Below, piece after piece: positions 42,515 through 52,834 of a stretch of 64,000 nucleotides of DNA. The stretch's first letter is position 1. The number at the start of each line of letters is the position of its first letter. Origin of the DNA: Paenibacillus sp. MAEPY2 (lineage in GTDB: Bacteria > Bacillota > Bacilli > Paenibacillales > Paenibacillaceae); assembly GCF_000499205.1 (NCBI RefSeq), contig NZ_AWUK01000028.1:1-64000 (forward strand), in the 5' to 3' direction. The position numbers and the translations under genes were made by a program. The notes under the pieces were generated by a model. It was not told the origin of the DNA. It did not search any database and worked only from the letters and a program-made list of their open reading frames with translations.

Positions 42515-42820
42515 TCAGAATGATTCCTGAATGCTCAGCTGTACATACTGCGTGAGGCGGCAATAATGAAACAGCAAAAGTTCTTCATTACCGTTTCCCA
42601 AAGCGGTTTTCCGGCCTTCTTCGATCATGTGTTCCAACACTTCGCGAAGGAAAGTCATTTGGAATCTCGAGGTTTCCGTAATTAGCTGTTCCAACACTTC
42701 AATATCTCTCAATGTAAATTGGGATAATCCGCGAAGCAACAGTTCTTCTGACCAGCTGCTGATCTTCTGTATCAACTGACTATAGTCTTCCAAATCTCCC
42801 CGTCCTTCCATAGCCCGCAT
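42515..42820 (-). CDS. 101-residue orphan protein ending the MoxR-VWA cluster
   Basis: A small, mostly helical, charged protein (LIQKISSWSEELLLRGLSQF, LITETSRFQMTFLREVLEHM). No family is recognised. It overlaps the 3' end of the SWIM gene by 41 bases in another frame, and its stop lies 14 bp before the cluster terminator, so it is likely a real last cistron, translated by coupling. Start at 42820 or at the ATG three codons later. Confidence 0.65.
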   Translation of the reverse strand: MRAMEGRGDLEDYSQLIQKISSWSEELLLRGLSQFTLRDIEVLEQLITETSRFQMTFLREVLEHMIEEGRKTALGNGNEELLLFHYCRLTQYVQLSIQESF

Positions 42821-44552
42821 CCAGTTTCAGACTGATCACTGTTTGACCCTTCAGGAAGCTGATCGGGTATATCCGTTGTTGCTCTATACGCACAAAAGCA
42901 TAAAAATGTTCGAGTGTTCCTGCTCCATAACACGACTCCAGTCGTTTGATCATGGTCTGCCATTCTGTTGAATAAGGAAGAGGCAGGTCCAACGTCTCAC
43001 CATTGTCACTCTCCATCGTAAGAATAAGGTCCTGTGATTGTTTATTAAAGCGATGTTCTACAATCCGGGCAACCTTAATCATCGCCAGTCGCTCTTTTGG
43101 AGCGGAAAACAACTCAAATGGGCGTGAATCCTCAGCGAGTACAGAGGCTGCATCTTGCATGTACTTGCCCAGGTTCACCTCTTCCACTCCTGTTCGGGGC
43201 AACAGCGTAAGCTTCGCGCCTTCCCCCGAGGACAGCCTGTGCTCTTCATTTACTTTCACCGAACGAAACTGAACCTCTTCCCCGGCAAATTGACGAAAAG
43301 TCAGATTGGGCATCCATGGAGTGAAGGAACCGTAATGCTCTGTATATGAGAATTGATCATCTTCATAGTATACCGCCCGCACATCGCTGTACGTATACAT
43401 CTCTTCATCATCAAAACAATAGAAATAATAAGTGATTCCACGGTAACCGGAGCGTGTCTCCCACGCATCAGCACCCAATCCATACAGATGCAGTGCAGGA
43501 ACCGCACGATATTTACTACGAAAACGGCCAATGAGCTGGCTCTGCTTGAACGCAGATACCTTATCTTCTTCAAGCACCTGAAGTGCAAGATACAATGTAG
43601 TCACCCGATCAAGCATAGACTGCATGGAGAAGCGTACATGTCTGTTAAAAAACAACTGCAATTCTCCCTGAATCCCGCGTAAGCTCCGCTCGACGTCAGG
43701 CAGTTGACCACTATGTGCCGCAATCGCCAGTGTTTCCAATTGGGCCATATAGGACTGCGGTAGACGAGCAAGTCCCGTTTTTAACAGATCAGCCAGCATG
43801 GAGCGACATTCCCGCACGGTTTGAATTGAAAACTTGGCATCATGGACACTTCCACTTATGGCTTCCGTATCATCCAAACCTTGTTGCATCCGATACCGCA
43901 GCAGCGCCTCAAGCTTGGCCATATTACCGGCAGTTTGTTTTACTTTGCACAGGGCCTTGGCCAGACTAGCTTCCTCTGTAAACGAAACCTCAATTTCTTG
44001 TTTCACCAAACGTACCGTCAGAAGAGAATCTTCCAATACTTCAATCTGTTCTGGATACCTTAATCGGAACAAAACCTCTTCGATCAAGGAAGAACTATAC
44101 GATTTAACCAAAGGAGCAAGATCCGATTCAATCATCCAGCGGAAGCGGGATTCCATTACCAGGGAGTGTGTATTTTGAATTTGAACTGCCTCATGATCAT
44201 CCACATCAGAAGAAGGCTCGAAGTCTGCTGAGGAAGCTTCTTCCCCCTGATTCACTGTATCTTCTGCATGGTGTTCCCGTTGATAATATAATATGGATAT
44301 CAATATATGTTTGCAGATATGATCTGCCGGACAGGAGCATTTCCACTGGTCCAGCGTATTTTCTAGTGTGCATTGTATACCATCACTTAACTGACAACTT
44401 ACAGATGCTTCATTCCAAGTGTATTGCACAGTCACCCCATTATCCAAATCTTTCAGAGACCGTTTATACAATCCCTTGTTGGCATACCGAATCAGATAAT
44501 CCTCCGTACACAGCGTCGAAAACACCCGAAATTTCTGTCCAAATCCACTCAC
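42780..44552 (-). CDS. SWIM zinc-finger protein (YehQ-like)
   Basis: 590 residues. A SWIM motif is at residues 72-82: Cys72-x-Cys74-x5-Cys80-x-His82 (WKCSCPADHICKH), a zinc-binding module for nucleic acid or protein contacts. The remainder is a long unclassified region. The start GTG at 44552 lies 4 bases after the DUF4132 stop codon, so they are coupled. In E. coli the SWIM protein YehQ is encoded in the same kind of cluster. A role as substrate adaptor or effector of the MoxR-VWA machine is inferred. Confidence 0.82.
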   Translation of the reverse strand: MSGFGQKFRVFSTLCTEDYLIRYANKGLYKRSLKDLDNGVTVQYTWNEASVSCQLSDGIQCTLENTLDQWKCSCPADHICKHILISILYYQREHHAEDTVNQGEEASSADFEPSSDVDDHEAVQIQNTHSLVMESRFRWMIESDLAPLVKSYSSSLIEEVLFRLRYPEQIEVLEDSLLTVRLVKQEIEVSFTEEASLAKALCKVKQTAGNMAKLEALLRYRMQQGLDDTEAISGSVHDAKFSIQTVRECRSMLADLLKTGLARLPQSYMAQLETLAIAAHSGQLPDVERSLRGIQGELQLFFNRHVRFSMQSMLDRVTTLYLALQVLEEDKVSAFKQSQLIGRFRSKYRAVPALHLYGLGADAWETRSGYRGITYYFYCFDDEEMYTYSDVRAVYYEDDQFSYTEHYGSFTPWMPNLTFRQFAGEEVQFRSVKVNEEHRLSSGEGAKLTLLPRTGVEEVNLGKYMQDAASVLAEDSRPFELFSAPKERLAMIKVARIVEHRFNKQSQDLILTMESDNGETLDLPLPYSTEWQTMIKRLESCYGAGTLEHFYAFVRIEQQRIYPISFLKGQTVISLKLDAGYGRTGRFGRL

Positions 44553-44556
44553 TTGA

Positions 44557-47500
44557 TCAACGTCCTGACGCTCTTAAAATATCATAGATGGTCTCACTGA
44601 ACACACGACCTGCGATTTCACCCAAGGCAATGGACTTATGATCGCCATAATAATAGTGTTTCTGAGTGCCAGGCTTAAAGAAATGCAGTGATTCCAGCGT
44701 AATTTCTTCCAACCCTTCATAATACGTAATACTCGTACCACTGAAACGTAGCTCTGCGACAAGATCTCCATACTCTTTGTAAAATTCATGATACCAGCCC
44801 CCATCCTGCGCCGGACCTTTGACCCAACCGTATTTCTCCAGTGCTTTGGGGAATGCAGTTGGAGAGAACTCGGATTCCGGCAAGCGGTCATATTCAACCT
44901 TCTTTTTGTCCTCATCCTCAGGCACATGAATTTGACGATTCAGCTGCTCAAACGGCTGCTTGATCTCGTAATCCTCCAGCTGCGTTTTCCATCCTTCGAG
45001 CGTAGATTGATCTAGTTCGAGTGGATGAATAAGGCCCACCAGCGAACCCGAAGGCAGCTCGTATTCATCCTCATCGACGGTATTAAACGTGCCGTCTTCC
45101 ATGTAACGGAAGGTGTTAACCAATTGGCCATTTTCATACGTGCCCCAAATCAGACCAACCGCGAACTTCTGCATGAGTACATTTTCAACAAACAGCGCTT
45201 TCCATTCTCTGGCCGTCCACAGACGTTGCTTGGACAGTGATTCTTCCAGACGCTGCGCTTGAATCGTAACCATCGTTTTGAGGTCTTTTTTCAGTTGGGT
45301 AAAACGTGCCTTGGACTGCGCCGCAAGTTCAGCATCATCTTTTTGTGCAGGGACAGGCAGGCTCTTCACGGATTTCCCCGTTTCTTCATTTAGGGCAACG
45401 ACTTGCAGATCTCCATTCACTTTAATCAGGAATGAACGCTCTCCGTAGCTAAGTTGCATCGTTCCCTTCTTATCAAAACCAAGCGTTGTGACAAGTCGGT
45501 CTTCCAACTGTTCCGAGGTAAGTCCCATATTTTCCGCAGCCAGCTGCAACGCTTCTTCAGCCGCACCCTTAACCTGGCGGTTTTTCACACTGCGTTTAAT
45601 CTTGTCAATCGCCATGAGAGCAGATGGTTCCTTAAGATAGGCCAATACCCTTACAGCATCTGCTGCAATGGCGCCTCGGCTGCTTTCTGTCCATTCCTTA
45701 ATTTGAGGGGCCAATATCCTTACAATTTGATTATCACCAAAGAGTGCCGAAAGGTACATGACCCACTTCTCCTTCGCGACAGCACCATCCTGTATCCATA
45801 ATTGGAGCAGCTCGCTAGCAAACCGTGACAATGATTCCTCGCTTGCATACTCACGTAATTCATTCAGTCTTTCGTTTGGTGCAGATGTATGATCTATTGA
45901 TTGCACCAAGAGATATTGCTTGATACGACCATCTAATGGTTGATTGTCCGCTGAACGCACAAGAGAAGGAAGATCGTTCAGAGACAACCAACCTATTCTG
46001 GCCAGCTTTTTGCCATCTGCCTGATCGGCAAGCGCCGCATGAGCATACTCCGGGCTTTGATCCGCGGTATCTAGCAGAATTTGAATCAGGTTCTTCCAAT
46101 CTGCAGACTTTTCACCCTTCAGAAGCTCACGATATATATCTTTGCTATTTTCCAAACTGCGGATCGCGCTGAGAGCCATTTCTTTCACGCCCGCTTTTTT
46201 CTCCGAACGGTATATGGCGGTATATAAGTCCTGATCAGGAATCCGATTGAATTCAGATAACGCCACGCCATTTGCCTTTTTGGAAGAGTCCTGCAATCCG
46301 GCACGAATCGCTTCCGCTATTTGTTTTGTCGAAAGTTCATGACGTTGTTCAAAGGTAATTTCCAAAACAAGAATGCGTGTATCGGTTGGCAGTTTCTTGT
46401 ATTGGCCAATAGCATAGTCCAGATTCTGTTGAATAATTCGGCGATATTCATCCTGAGGCATCGTTTTGTACTTGTAATCGGTCATGCCATTAAGCGAAAT
46501 TAGGCTAGACAGCAATTTCTCTTGTTTCACCTCTGGATCTAGGCCGTAACGTTCAAGCAGCTTCTCTCCGCTAAACGCGTAAGATTGATACATCTCAGAG
46601 ACAATATCCAGTGTCCACTCGGGATACGTGGTGAGAATCACGAACCGACGCATCGCCTCCGAATCCAAAGGCAGGAAACTAATGCTGATCAAGTTATGAA
46701 CGCGCTTTTTGTCCCGATTCAGGTTATTAAACAGCCCACGACTATTCGGATCTTCCCAGTATTCTTCAAGGGAGCTTTCACAGTTCAAATATCGTGCAAT
46801 TGCAATTCCCTGTCTCCCTCCATCTAACGGATGCCGAAGAGCACTGAACACGGCTTGTTCAACAGTTTCATCCACATCTGGGACTGCGATTCCATGGTCC
46901 TCCAACATTTTTTGAATGCACAATTTGAGGAATGGGGGTTTTAATATGTGGTATGCACGAATAGCCTGCTGCGAGTCATTCACAACAGCTGATTGCAGAA
47001 ATTGCCATGGTATGGTGTACGCTTCAAGTTCATTACGCAACATTTCTATCAGCTGATATGGCTCATCTAGGGGCACCAGCCCTGAAAGCAGCTCATTGGC
47101 ATTTTTCGTTCTTGGGTCCATGCTCAGTAAGTAACGTCTAACTTCAAGTGGATAGATTTCATGTAACTGATTTATCGCTTCGAGCAAAATGCGACCGGTC
47201 TCACTTTTGTTATCTAGGAAACGTTGTTTCCCCCCACTGATGTTAACCATATACAACAAGGCGCTGCTTAGAAGGATCATCGTCTTGTCGAACTCGCTGT
47301 AAGACAGTTGTTCCTTTTTGGAAAGAGAAGTGTTCGAATAGTTCTCAGCCATAACCCGGCTATGCTTCTCCTGGAGGAATTCGCTATTCAATTCATGTGC
47401 AGATCTATTATGTTTGGTTTGAAAATTGCAAACCACCAGAGGCTCAATCAATGTATGCAATTCGTTGTGCAGCTTACTTATGTTACTGGTCATCACATGT

Positions 47501-48072
47501 TGAAACAATGCAGGCAGAGATTGCATGAACTGTTGCACCTGGGCATGATAAGAAGGGCTATCATTGAGATCTGAATAAAGTCGGAGGAGTATCATCCCAT
47601 TAATTACATCTTGGGAATTCCCCTTCAGTCTGCTCTTTAATTCATCCAGAATTTCCTTTTCGCCAGCAAACCGATTGATTTTCTCCAAACGGTACAGCAA
47701 CCCGCCCATACGATCATCGTTTTTGCTCTTTCCACTCAGTCCATAAGCTTCCGAGTCATTTCCGAGACAGAGCGTAAAGCCATCGGTTCTCCACGTGTTC
47801 CTTCTGGAATAATTGGATTCCATATGAATTACAATGGCTCCCGCCCGAAAAAAGATATCTCCGTCATCTTTTTTTGCAATTTTCATAAGTACATCTATCG
47901 TCTGATAGGCATAATGGCTGGAACCTCCCATCATATCAGGGAACTTGTCCGTCGTTCCCATCACATAATCGATGATTTCCGAACGCCGGTCCGTTTTCAA
48001 CGAATATTCGTTGGAACACACCTCTGCAAATTTCTCCACCAAAGCCTCCACTGCACGGTCAGCGGTCAGCAT
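44557..48072 (-). CDS. DUF4132 giant protein (MolR/YehI-like)
   Basis: 1171 residues, the largest protein of the window. The ATG at 48072 (MLTADRAVEALVEKF) follows AAGGAGGAA. The middle is helical with HEAT-like regions (SALMAIDKIKRSVKNRQVKG, AAEEALQLAAENMGL). The C-terminal third carries the DUF4132 signature (WTAREWKALFVENVLMQKF, LIWGTYENGQLVNTFRYMED, EITLESLHFF). In E. coli, DUF4132 proteins YehI and MolR lie beside the YehL-type ATPase. Biochemical function is unknown; it may be the target or scaffold of the ATPase-VWA pair. Confidence 0.85.
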   Translation of the reverse strand: MLTADRAVEALVEKFAEVCSNEYSLKTDRRSEIIDYVMGTTDKFPDMMGGSSHYAYQTIDVLMKIAKKDDGDIFFRAGAIVIHMESNYSRRNTWRTDGFTLCLGNDSEAYGLSGKSKNDDRMGGLLYRLEKINRFAGEKEILDELKSRLKGNSQDVINGMILLRLYSDLNDSPSYHAQVQQFMQSLPALFQHVMTSNISKLHNELHTLIEPLVVCNFQTKHNRSAHELNSEFLQEKHSRVMAENYSNTSLSKKEQLSYSEFDKTMILLSSALLYMVNISGGKQRFLDNKSETGRILLEAINQLHEIYPLEVRRYLLSMDPRTKNANELLSGLVPLDEPYQLIEMLRNELEAYTIPWQFLQSAVVNDSQQAIRAYHILKPPFLKLCIQKMLEDHGIAVPDVDETVEQAVFSALRHPLDGGRQGIAIARYLNCESSLEEYWEDPNSRGLFNNLNRDKKRVHNLISISFLPLDSEAMRRFVILTTYPEWTLDIVSEMYQSYAFSGEKLLERYGLDPEVKQEKLLSSLISLNGMTDYKYKTMPQDEYRRIIQQNLDYAIGQYKKLPTDTRILVLEITFEQRHELSTKQIAEAIRAGLQDSSKKANGVALSEFNRIPDQDLYTAIYRSEKKAGVKEMALSAIRSLENSKDIYRELLKGEKSADWKNLIQILLDTADQSPEYAHAALADQADGKKLARIGWLSLNDLPSLVRSADNQPLDGRIKQYLLVQSIDHTSAPNERLNELREYASEESLSRFASELLQLWIQDGAVAKEKWVMYLSALFGDNQIVRILAPQIKEWTESSRGAIAADAVRVLAYLKEPSALMAIDKIKRSVKNRQVKGAAEEALQLAAENMGLTSEQLEDRLVTTLGFDKKGTMQLSYGERSFLIKVNGDLQVVALNEETGKSVKSLPVPAQKDDAELAAQSKARFTQLKKDLKTMVTIQAQRLEESLSKQRLWTAREWKALFVENVLMQKFAVGLIWGTYENGQLVNTFRYMEDGTFNTVDEDEYELPSGSLVGLIHPLELDQSTLEGWKTQLEDYEIKQPFEQLNRQIHVPEDEDKKKVEYDRLPESEFSPTAFPKALEKYGWVKGPAQDGGWYHEFYKEYGDLVAELRFSGTSITYYEGLEEITLESLHFFKPGTQKHYYYGDHKSIALGEIAGRVFSETIYDILRASGR

Positions 48073-48165
48073 TACACATTCCTCCTTAAATATAAGTTCA
48101 TATGTGATCTTGTATATAATCAATTAATAAATCAGCATGATACGTCATTCAAATCATCCCGCTGC

Positions 48166-49356
48166 TCAAGTAATAATTTCGCCAATCCAATCCGCCAGCT
48201 CATTGGGCGTAATCGCCGCTACATGTGCACCCATATTAGATAACGTCTGCGCAGCATGTTTGTTGTACACGGTATCTCCGTTAAAATCGAGTGCGGTCAG
48301 CACCAGCAACTTGCAGCCCGTATCCAAAATATCCTTACATGCCTTATACATGTGCTGAATCGGGTAACCCTCTTCCAGATCGCTAACGAGAATATATATC
48401 GTTTTCCCGGGATTTTCGATCAACGTCTCACCATAACGCAGCGCCTTTGCAATGTGGGTTCCCCCACCAAGCTGCACGTTCATGAGTACATCTACCGGAT
48501 CTTCCAGCCTGTCACTCAAGTCGACAACCTGTGTGTCAAAAATAAACAATTTCGTGCGAAGTGCATTCAGACGATAGAAGATGCTGGCCATCACTGAACT
48601 GTATATGACTGAATCCAGCATGCTTCCGCTCTCATCCACACCAATGATAATGTCCCACTTGTTATGAGACTGGATATTCCCGTCAAAATAAAGACGGTCA
48701 ATGACAAATCTGCGATTGGTTTTGTCATAGTTCTTCAAGTTCTTGGTAATAGTCTGCTTGAAATTGAGATTACGCAAGGAGCGCACCGAACTGGATGCAT
48801 AGCGGCTGCGTTTCCCTATAATGCTCGCTCTGGTCTGAGATTCGAGCTTGCGTCGCAGCTCTTCAACCACGACTCGTACAATTTCCTTGGCGCTCTTCAA
48901 AACGTCGCCTTTCATTCGGCCTTTGAATTGCATAATGTTCTTGAGCAGGTTCATATTGGGTTCGAGTGACTCCAGCAGCTTTTTGTCTGTTAACAATTCC
49001 GTAAGGCCATAACGGTCAAGCGCCTGCTTCTCCAGGATTTCCACCGTTGGTTTGGGGAACAATTCCCTGACTTTATGTAACCATTTGGGAACGGTCAGAT
49101 CCGAAGGACCTCGTCCTCCCCCTTTTCTGTAACCCTGCTCTTCACCGTACTCGCGATTAAATAGATATCCCAAAATCTCATCGACTTCGGTATATTTAAA
49201 ATCATCAGGGAAGTAATCTCCTGTATTGGATAGCCCTTCGTCAGCGGATTCACCCAGAATAAGGCGCCAACGGTTTAGGGTTTCCGCCCGATTAAGCTTT
49301 TCACTGTCTTTCACCATTTCCTTGGTTGTATGCAGCTCATTCAGATCAGCTTCCAT
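48166..49356 (-). CDS. VWA-domain protein with intact MIDAS (YehP-like)
   Basis: 396 residues. The C-terminal 170 residues form a von Willebrand A domain. Its metal site is intact: Asp241, Ser243 and Ser245 (VDESGSM), the threonine of LGGGTHIAKAL and the aspartate of LVSDLEEG. The N-terminal 220 residues are helical, with KGGGRGPSDLTVPKWL. In MoxR-VWA systems the VWA protein couples the ATPase to a substrate through Mg2+. Its 5' end overlaps the DUF5682 gene by 16 bases. E. coli YehP is the counterpart by content. Confidence 0.88.
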   Translation of the reverse strand: MEADLNELHTTKEMVKDSEKLNRAETLNRWRLILGESADEGLSNTGDYFPDDFKYTEVDEILGYLFNREYGEEQGYRKGGGRGPSDLTVPKWLHKVRELFPKPTVEILEKQALDRYGLTELLTDKKLLESLEPNMNLLKNIMQFKGRMKGDVLKSAKEIVRVVVEELRRKLESQTRASIIGKRSRYASSSVRSLRNLNFKQTITKNLKNYDKTNRRFVIDRLYFDGNIQSHNKWDIIIGVDESGSMLDSVIYSSVMASIFYRLNALRTKLFIFDTQVVDLSDRLEDPVDVLMNVQLGGGTHIAKALRYGETLIENPGKTIYILVSDLEEGYPIQHMYKACKDILDTGCKLLVLTALDFNGDTVYNKHAAQTLSNMGAHVAAITPNELADWIGEIIT

Positions 49357-51743
49357 GCATCAAACTCCTTCCGAAGGGCTTCATCCCATGTTTTCGTCTG
49401 AATCAGTAATCGTTCGTCAACGGAAGACCATGACATCTCTTCGGCCTCTACCTGATGCAGGTTTGCGACGCGATCCGCAATTAGGCCTGTCTCCATGGGT
49501 GTAAAATAGGTAAATGCCAAGCGAAGTTCAGGGATCATGCGGATAAACTCTTCATAGTCAAGTTGCTCGATCATATAGTTCAGCTCTGATAAAAGCTGAT
49601 CTTCATACAGAAAAGCGTCCCGCGCTACAGAGAACACCCCTTGTAAATAAAGTGCAGTCTGCCGGGTCTGTTCCTGCGATCCCCGGATGTACCCACGCGC
49701 TCGATCCACGATCTCTTCCCTACGCCTGTCTCCAAGTCCTGAAGATATGGCAATACATACGCCCTCCAGCTGTGCCGGCAGTTGGCTGTCTGACAGCAGT
49801 TCATTCAGGTGTGCGCGGAAGGTAGCATCCCGAAAATGCTCTGCGGATGACTCTGCCAGCATGGCAAGCAGCTTCAATCCCTGGACAATCTCTTCATGTT
49901 CATCCGGATTCGTTCTGGAGAGCTGCATCAGTTTGTCAACGGCATTGTTATAGGCTTCGGATACGAGGTTAAGGAGCTGCTGTTCTTCGGACAACCCAAG
50001 AAGTCTGCGATGCTGCTGAATCCGATTCAAAATATGAAGACTTCCACACAACGACAGGAAATTCCCATCCTTTCGCAGAGCAGACTTCACTTGGTCATAC
50101 AGCGTCATTGCTGTATTCTGCAGGCCCATGAGCAGAGCTTGAAGCATGGATTTGGCCAAGTCACCACTGTGATGATCCGGTATGCCCTGCATCTCTTCTT
50201 CCATCTTGCGCGTAGCGGCTTCCCGAATTGTGCCTCCGTAAAGTGAATTCTCGATTAATCGAGCCTCAATTCTGGAGGAATAAGTATAGATCCATGTCTC
50301 TCGAACAAGGTTCATGTCACGCTGTGTAATCCAATCGGGTCCCGATTGCCGCTTCGCGAAATCCGGAACGAGATAAACCATACATTGAAACAATTGACTT
50401 TGCCGACGATGATCTGGTTTGGCGTATAGATCAAGTACTTTCTTATGCTGGCCTGTATTACGAATTTGAAGTTTTGACTCCGTACAACGTTCTTTGAAAT
50501 CCTCAACGATTGGAATACTGAACGGGTTGGGAGCTACTTTCCCTATAACATCTCCGGTTAGCAACTTGTGCAATTCTTGCAGCGGTTTATCTGAAGCTAA
50601 CGTAAGTTCCCCCTTAACAAAGGAAGAAAGGGTTGCATCCATTAGATCATAGACACCGCCTTCCCTTTTCCCCCTCAGTCCTGCGAGGCCCTGAACCATG
50701 CTATACGCCTCAATGGCGTCGCTGGTTGATACATGTTCATGCGCTTCCCTCAGCTTGCGGGTTAATCGGGATAACAAGTCTAACGCGGTCAAATTATATA
50801 CGGAGCCCTTTTGCCGATGCAGCTGGTTCCAGATCTGTTCGTAATAATTCACGTAAGGCATTCCGCTTGCATAACCATTCAGTCGATCCGCTTCGGCAAA
50901 CGTGTAGACCATGGGATACATCTGCTGATGCACAGATTTCTGATGCCTTCCTTGAGCCTCCATCGCCAACCCTTCTGATGCCGTTTCATGATTATCGGGC
51001 GTCAGCAGTCCATAGGTATGAAATCCGCCAGTGATGACAAGCACACGGTCATGCTCCTGTCGGGCTTGCTCAATCCGTCTCTTCATGTGTGCTTCTCTTG
51101 TCCGGTCGCCTGTACTGTTCAATCGCTCATCTGAATAACACATTCGGGATAATGTGCAGTACGTGAATACATCCTGTACAAATGCCTGTGTCGACTTCTC
51201 CAGACCACCAATTTCAAATACGTTCTCCCACAATTCATCGAAACTTCGACTGTTTGTCTTTATACATAAACGGTGGATAAACTCAGACCCTGCAAGCAAA
51301 GTCTCATCTTGAATGGAAATCTCCCGTTGTTCTGCCTTGTTGGATTTAGAGAAATGATGGTAGTCCAGATCAATAAATGTTGCTGGGATGTTCAGCCGAG
51401 CTGCTTCTTTGAGAGCTACATATTCAGGAGAGTAACGAAGCATCGGATAATAACAGGCCGCTCTCTCATTTTCACTCTCATAGGTGTAGTAAAGACTAAC
51501 AGGAGGTATGGTCGCCTCGTCAGCCAAAACTTGAAGCAAAGGATTTCCACTCTCAGGTCCTTCGATTAGAATGATGTTGGGCTTGTATTCTTCAATTAAT
51601 CGCAGTAAATGATAGGAACATGCTGGGCTATGATGGCGTATGGGAAAATAAAGCGTTCCGCTGGTCAGGTTAAACACACGGGATTCAAATAGCGTCTGTA
51701 ACTGGGCAACATCCAGATCAGCAGTTCCTGTTAACCGATCCAT
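49341..51743 (-). CDS. DUF5682 family protein (YehM-like)
   Basis: 800 residues. The N-terminal 270 residues resemble a TraB/EreA-like fold: FPIRHHSPACSYHLLRLIEE, IILIEGPESGNPLL, DLDYHHFSK and VITGGFHTYGLLTPD, with several conserved histidines and acids that could bind metal. The rest is helical. It overlaps the ATPase gene by 13 bases and the VWA gene by 16, so the three are translated together. This hydrolase-like protein is the best candidate for the effector enzyme of the system, but no activity can be claimed. Confidence 0.82.
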   Translation of the reverse strand: MDRLTGTADLDVAQLQTLFESRVFNLTSGTLYFPIRHHSPACSYHLLRLIEEYKPNIILIEGPESGNPLLQVLADEATIPPVSLYYTYESENERAACYYPMLRYSPEYVALKEAARLNIPATFIDLDYHHFSKSNKAEQREISIQDETLLAGSEFIHRLCIKTNSRSFDELWENVFEIGGLEKSTQAFVQDVFTYCTLSRMCYSDERLNSTGDRTREAHMKRRIEQARQEHDRVLVITGGFHTYGLLTPDNHETASEGLAMEAQGRHQKSVHQQMYPMVYTFAEADRLNGYASGMPYVNYYEQIWNQLHRQKGSVYNLTALDLLSRLTRKLREAHEHVSTSDAIEAYSMVQGLAGLRGKREGGVYDLMDATLSSFVKGELTLASDKPLQELHKLLTGDVIGKVAPNPFSIPIVEDFKERCTESKLQIRNTGQHKKVLDLYAKPDHRRQSQLFQCMVYLVPDFAKRQSGPDWITQRDMNLVRETWIYTYSSRIEARLIENSLYGGTIREAATRKMEEEMQGIPDHHSGDLAKSMLQALLMGLQNTAMTLYDQVKSALRKDGNFLSLCGSLHILNRIQQHRRLLGLSEEQQLLNLVSEAYNNAVDKLMQLSRTNPDEHEEIVQGLKLLAMLAESSAEHFRDATFRAHLNELLSDSQLPAQLEGVCIAISSGLGDRRREEIVDRARGYIRGSQEQTRQTALYLQGVFSVARDAFLYEDQLLSELNYMIEQLDYEEFIRMIPELRLAFTYFTPMETGLIADRVANLHQVEAEEMSWSSVDERLLIQTKTWDEALRKEFDAWKLI

Positions 51744-52834
51744 TTCTTCTCCTCATAGTACTCCTTCCAAATGCCTTCATCTCTGGAACGTTCCTTCACA
51801 ACCTTGGAGAAGTAGGTTTTGAGAATGGACAAATCCTTGTCGCTTTCTTTTGCTATCGTTCCCAGCATGTTTTGCACCAGCCGATCCAATGCGATTCCCT
51901 TGTCTTCGTAATAATAGGAGGTCATTGCACTCTGTACATATACAGATACGGCTTCAGCCGTACTCATCGACGCTTGGGGCGAATCCAGCTTGTAACCTTC
52001 CCGCGTCATTCCCGTACGAAGCTCCATAAATGTCGTGGCCAGCAATTCAACCACATCCGAATTAATCTCAGTGTCTATTCCGCTATGTAGTAAAAGGCTG
52101 CGCGCCTGGGATTCAATAATTTTGGCTTCCATTTTCACGCTGCTGATCGGTTTAATCGTCTCAAAATTGAAACGGCGCTTCAGTGCACCACTCATTTCAT
52201 TTACGCCCTTGTCACGAATGTTAGCTGTTGCGATCACATTAAACCCCGGTTTGGCAAACAGCACACCGCCATCCAGTTCAGGAATACTCATCACCTTGTC
52301 ACTTAGTATACTGATCAGGCTATCCTGTGCTTCAGCAGGACAACGAGTAATCTCCTCAAAGCGGGTAAGAATCCCCTTCTTCATTCCGTTATACAACGGT
52401 GAGGGAACAAGTGCCGCTTCGGATGGGCCTTTATCCAGCAGCATGGCATAGTTCCATGAATATTTGATCATGTCTTCGGTTGTACCTGCCGTACCCTGAA
52501 TCGTGTTCAGACTGGTACCGGAAATGGCTGCGGTCAGCAGCTCACTGAGCATGGTCTTGGCTGTCCCGGGCTCCCCTACCAACATCAAGCCCCGATTGCC
52601 TGCCAATGTAACCACGGCACGTTCAATCAGTACATCGTTGCCATAAAATTTCCGCGTAATCGTGATCTCTCCTCCGTCCAGTATAGCGGGCTTGTCCCTG
52701 CCGATAATAAAATCACGCACATACGTTGGGGACAACAACCAGTTTGGAGGACGTTTCCCCGTATCTTCTTCTCGCAGCGCCCGTAACTCTGTCTCATATA
52801 ATGTCTCTGCGGGTGGCTTAAGCATATCCATCAT
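51731..52834 (-). CDS. MoxR-type AAA+ ATPase (YehL-like)
   Basis: 367 residues. The ATG at 52834 (MMDMLKPPAETLYE) follows GAGAGGAG; an earlier frame start at 52906 lacks such a site. Walker A GEPGTAKT is at 87-94, the Walker B-like strand ILTRFEEI follows, then sensor-1 VIATANIRD and the arginine-rich GALKRRFNF. This is a MoxR-family chaperone-like ATPase; the neighbours place it in the YehL branch. It is the first gene of a six-gene minus-strand cluster and presumably works with the VWA protein. Confidence 0.88.
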   Translation of the reverse strand: MMDMLKPPAETLYETELRALREEDTGKRPPNWLLSPTYVRDFIIGRDKPAILDGGEITITRKFYGNDVLIERAVVTLAGNRGLMLVGEPGTAKTMLSELLTAAISGTSLNTIQGTAGTTEDMIKYSWNYAMLLDKGPSEAALVPSPLYNGMKKGILTRFEEITRCPAEAQDSLISILSDKVMSIPELDGGVLFAKPGFNVIATANIRDKGVNEMSGALKRRFNFETIKPISSVKMEAKIIESQARSLLLHSGIDTEINSDVVELLATTFMELRTGMTREGYKLDSPQASMSTAEAVSVYVQSAMTSYYYEDKGIALDRLVQNMLGTIAKESDKDLSILKTYFSKVVKERSRDEGIWKEYYEEKKWIG

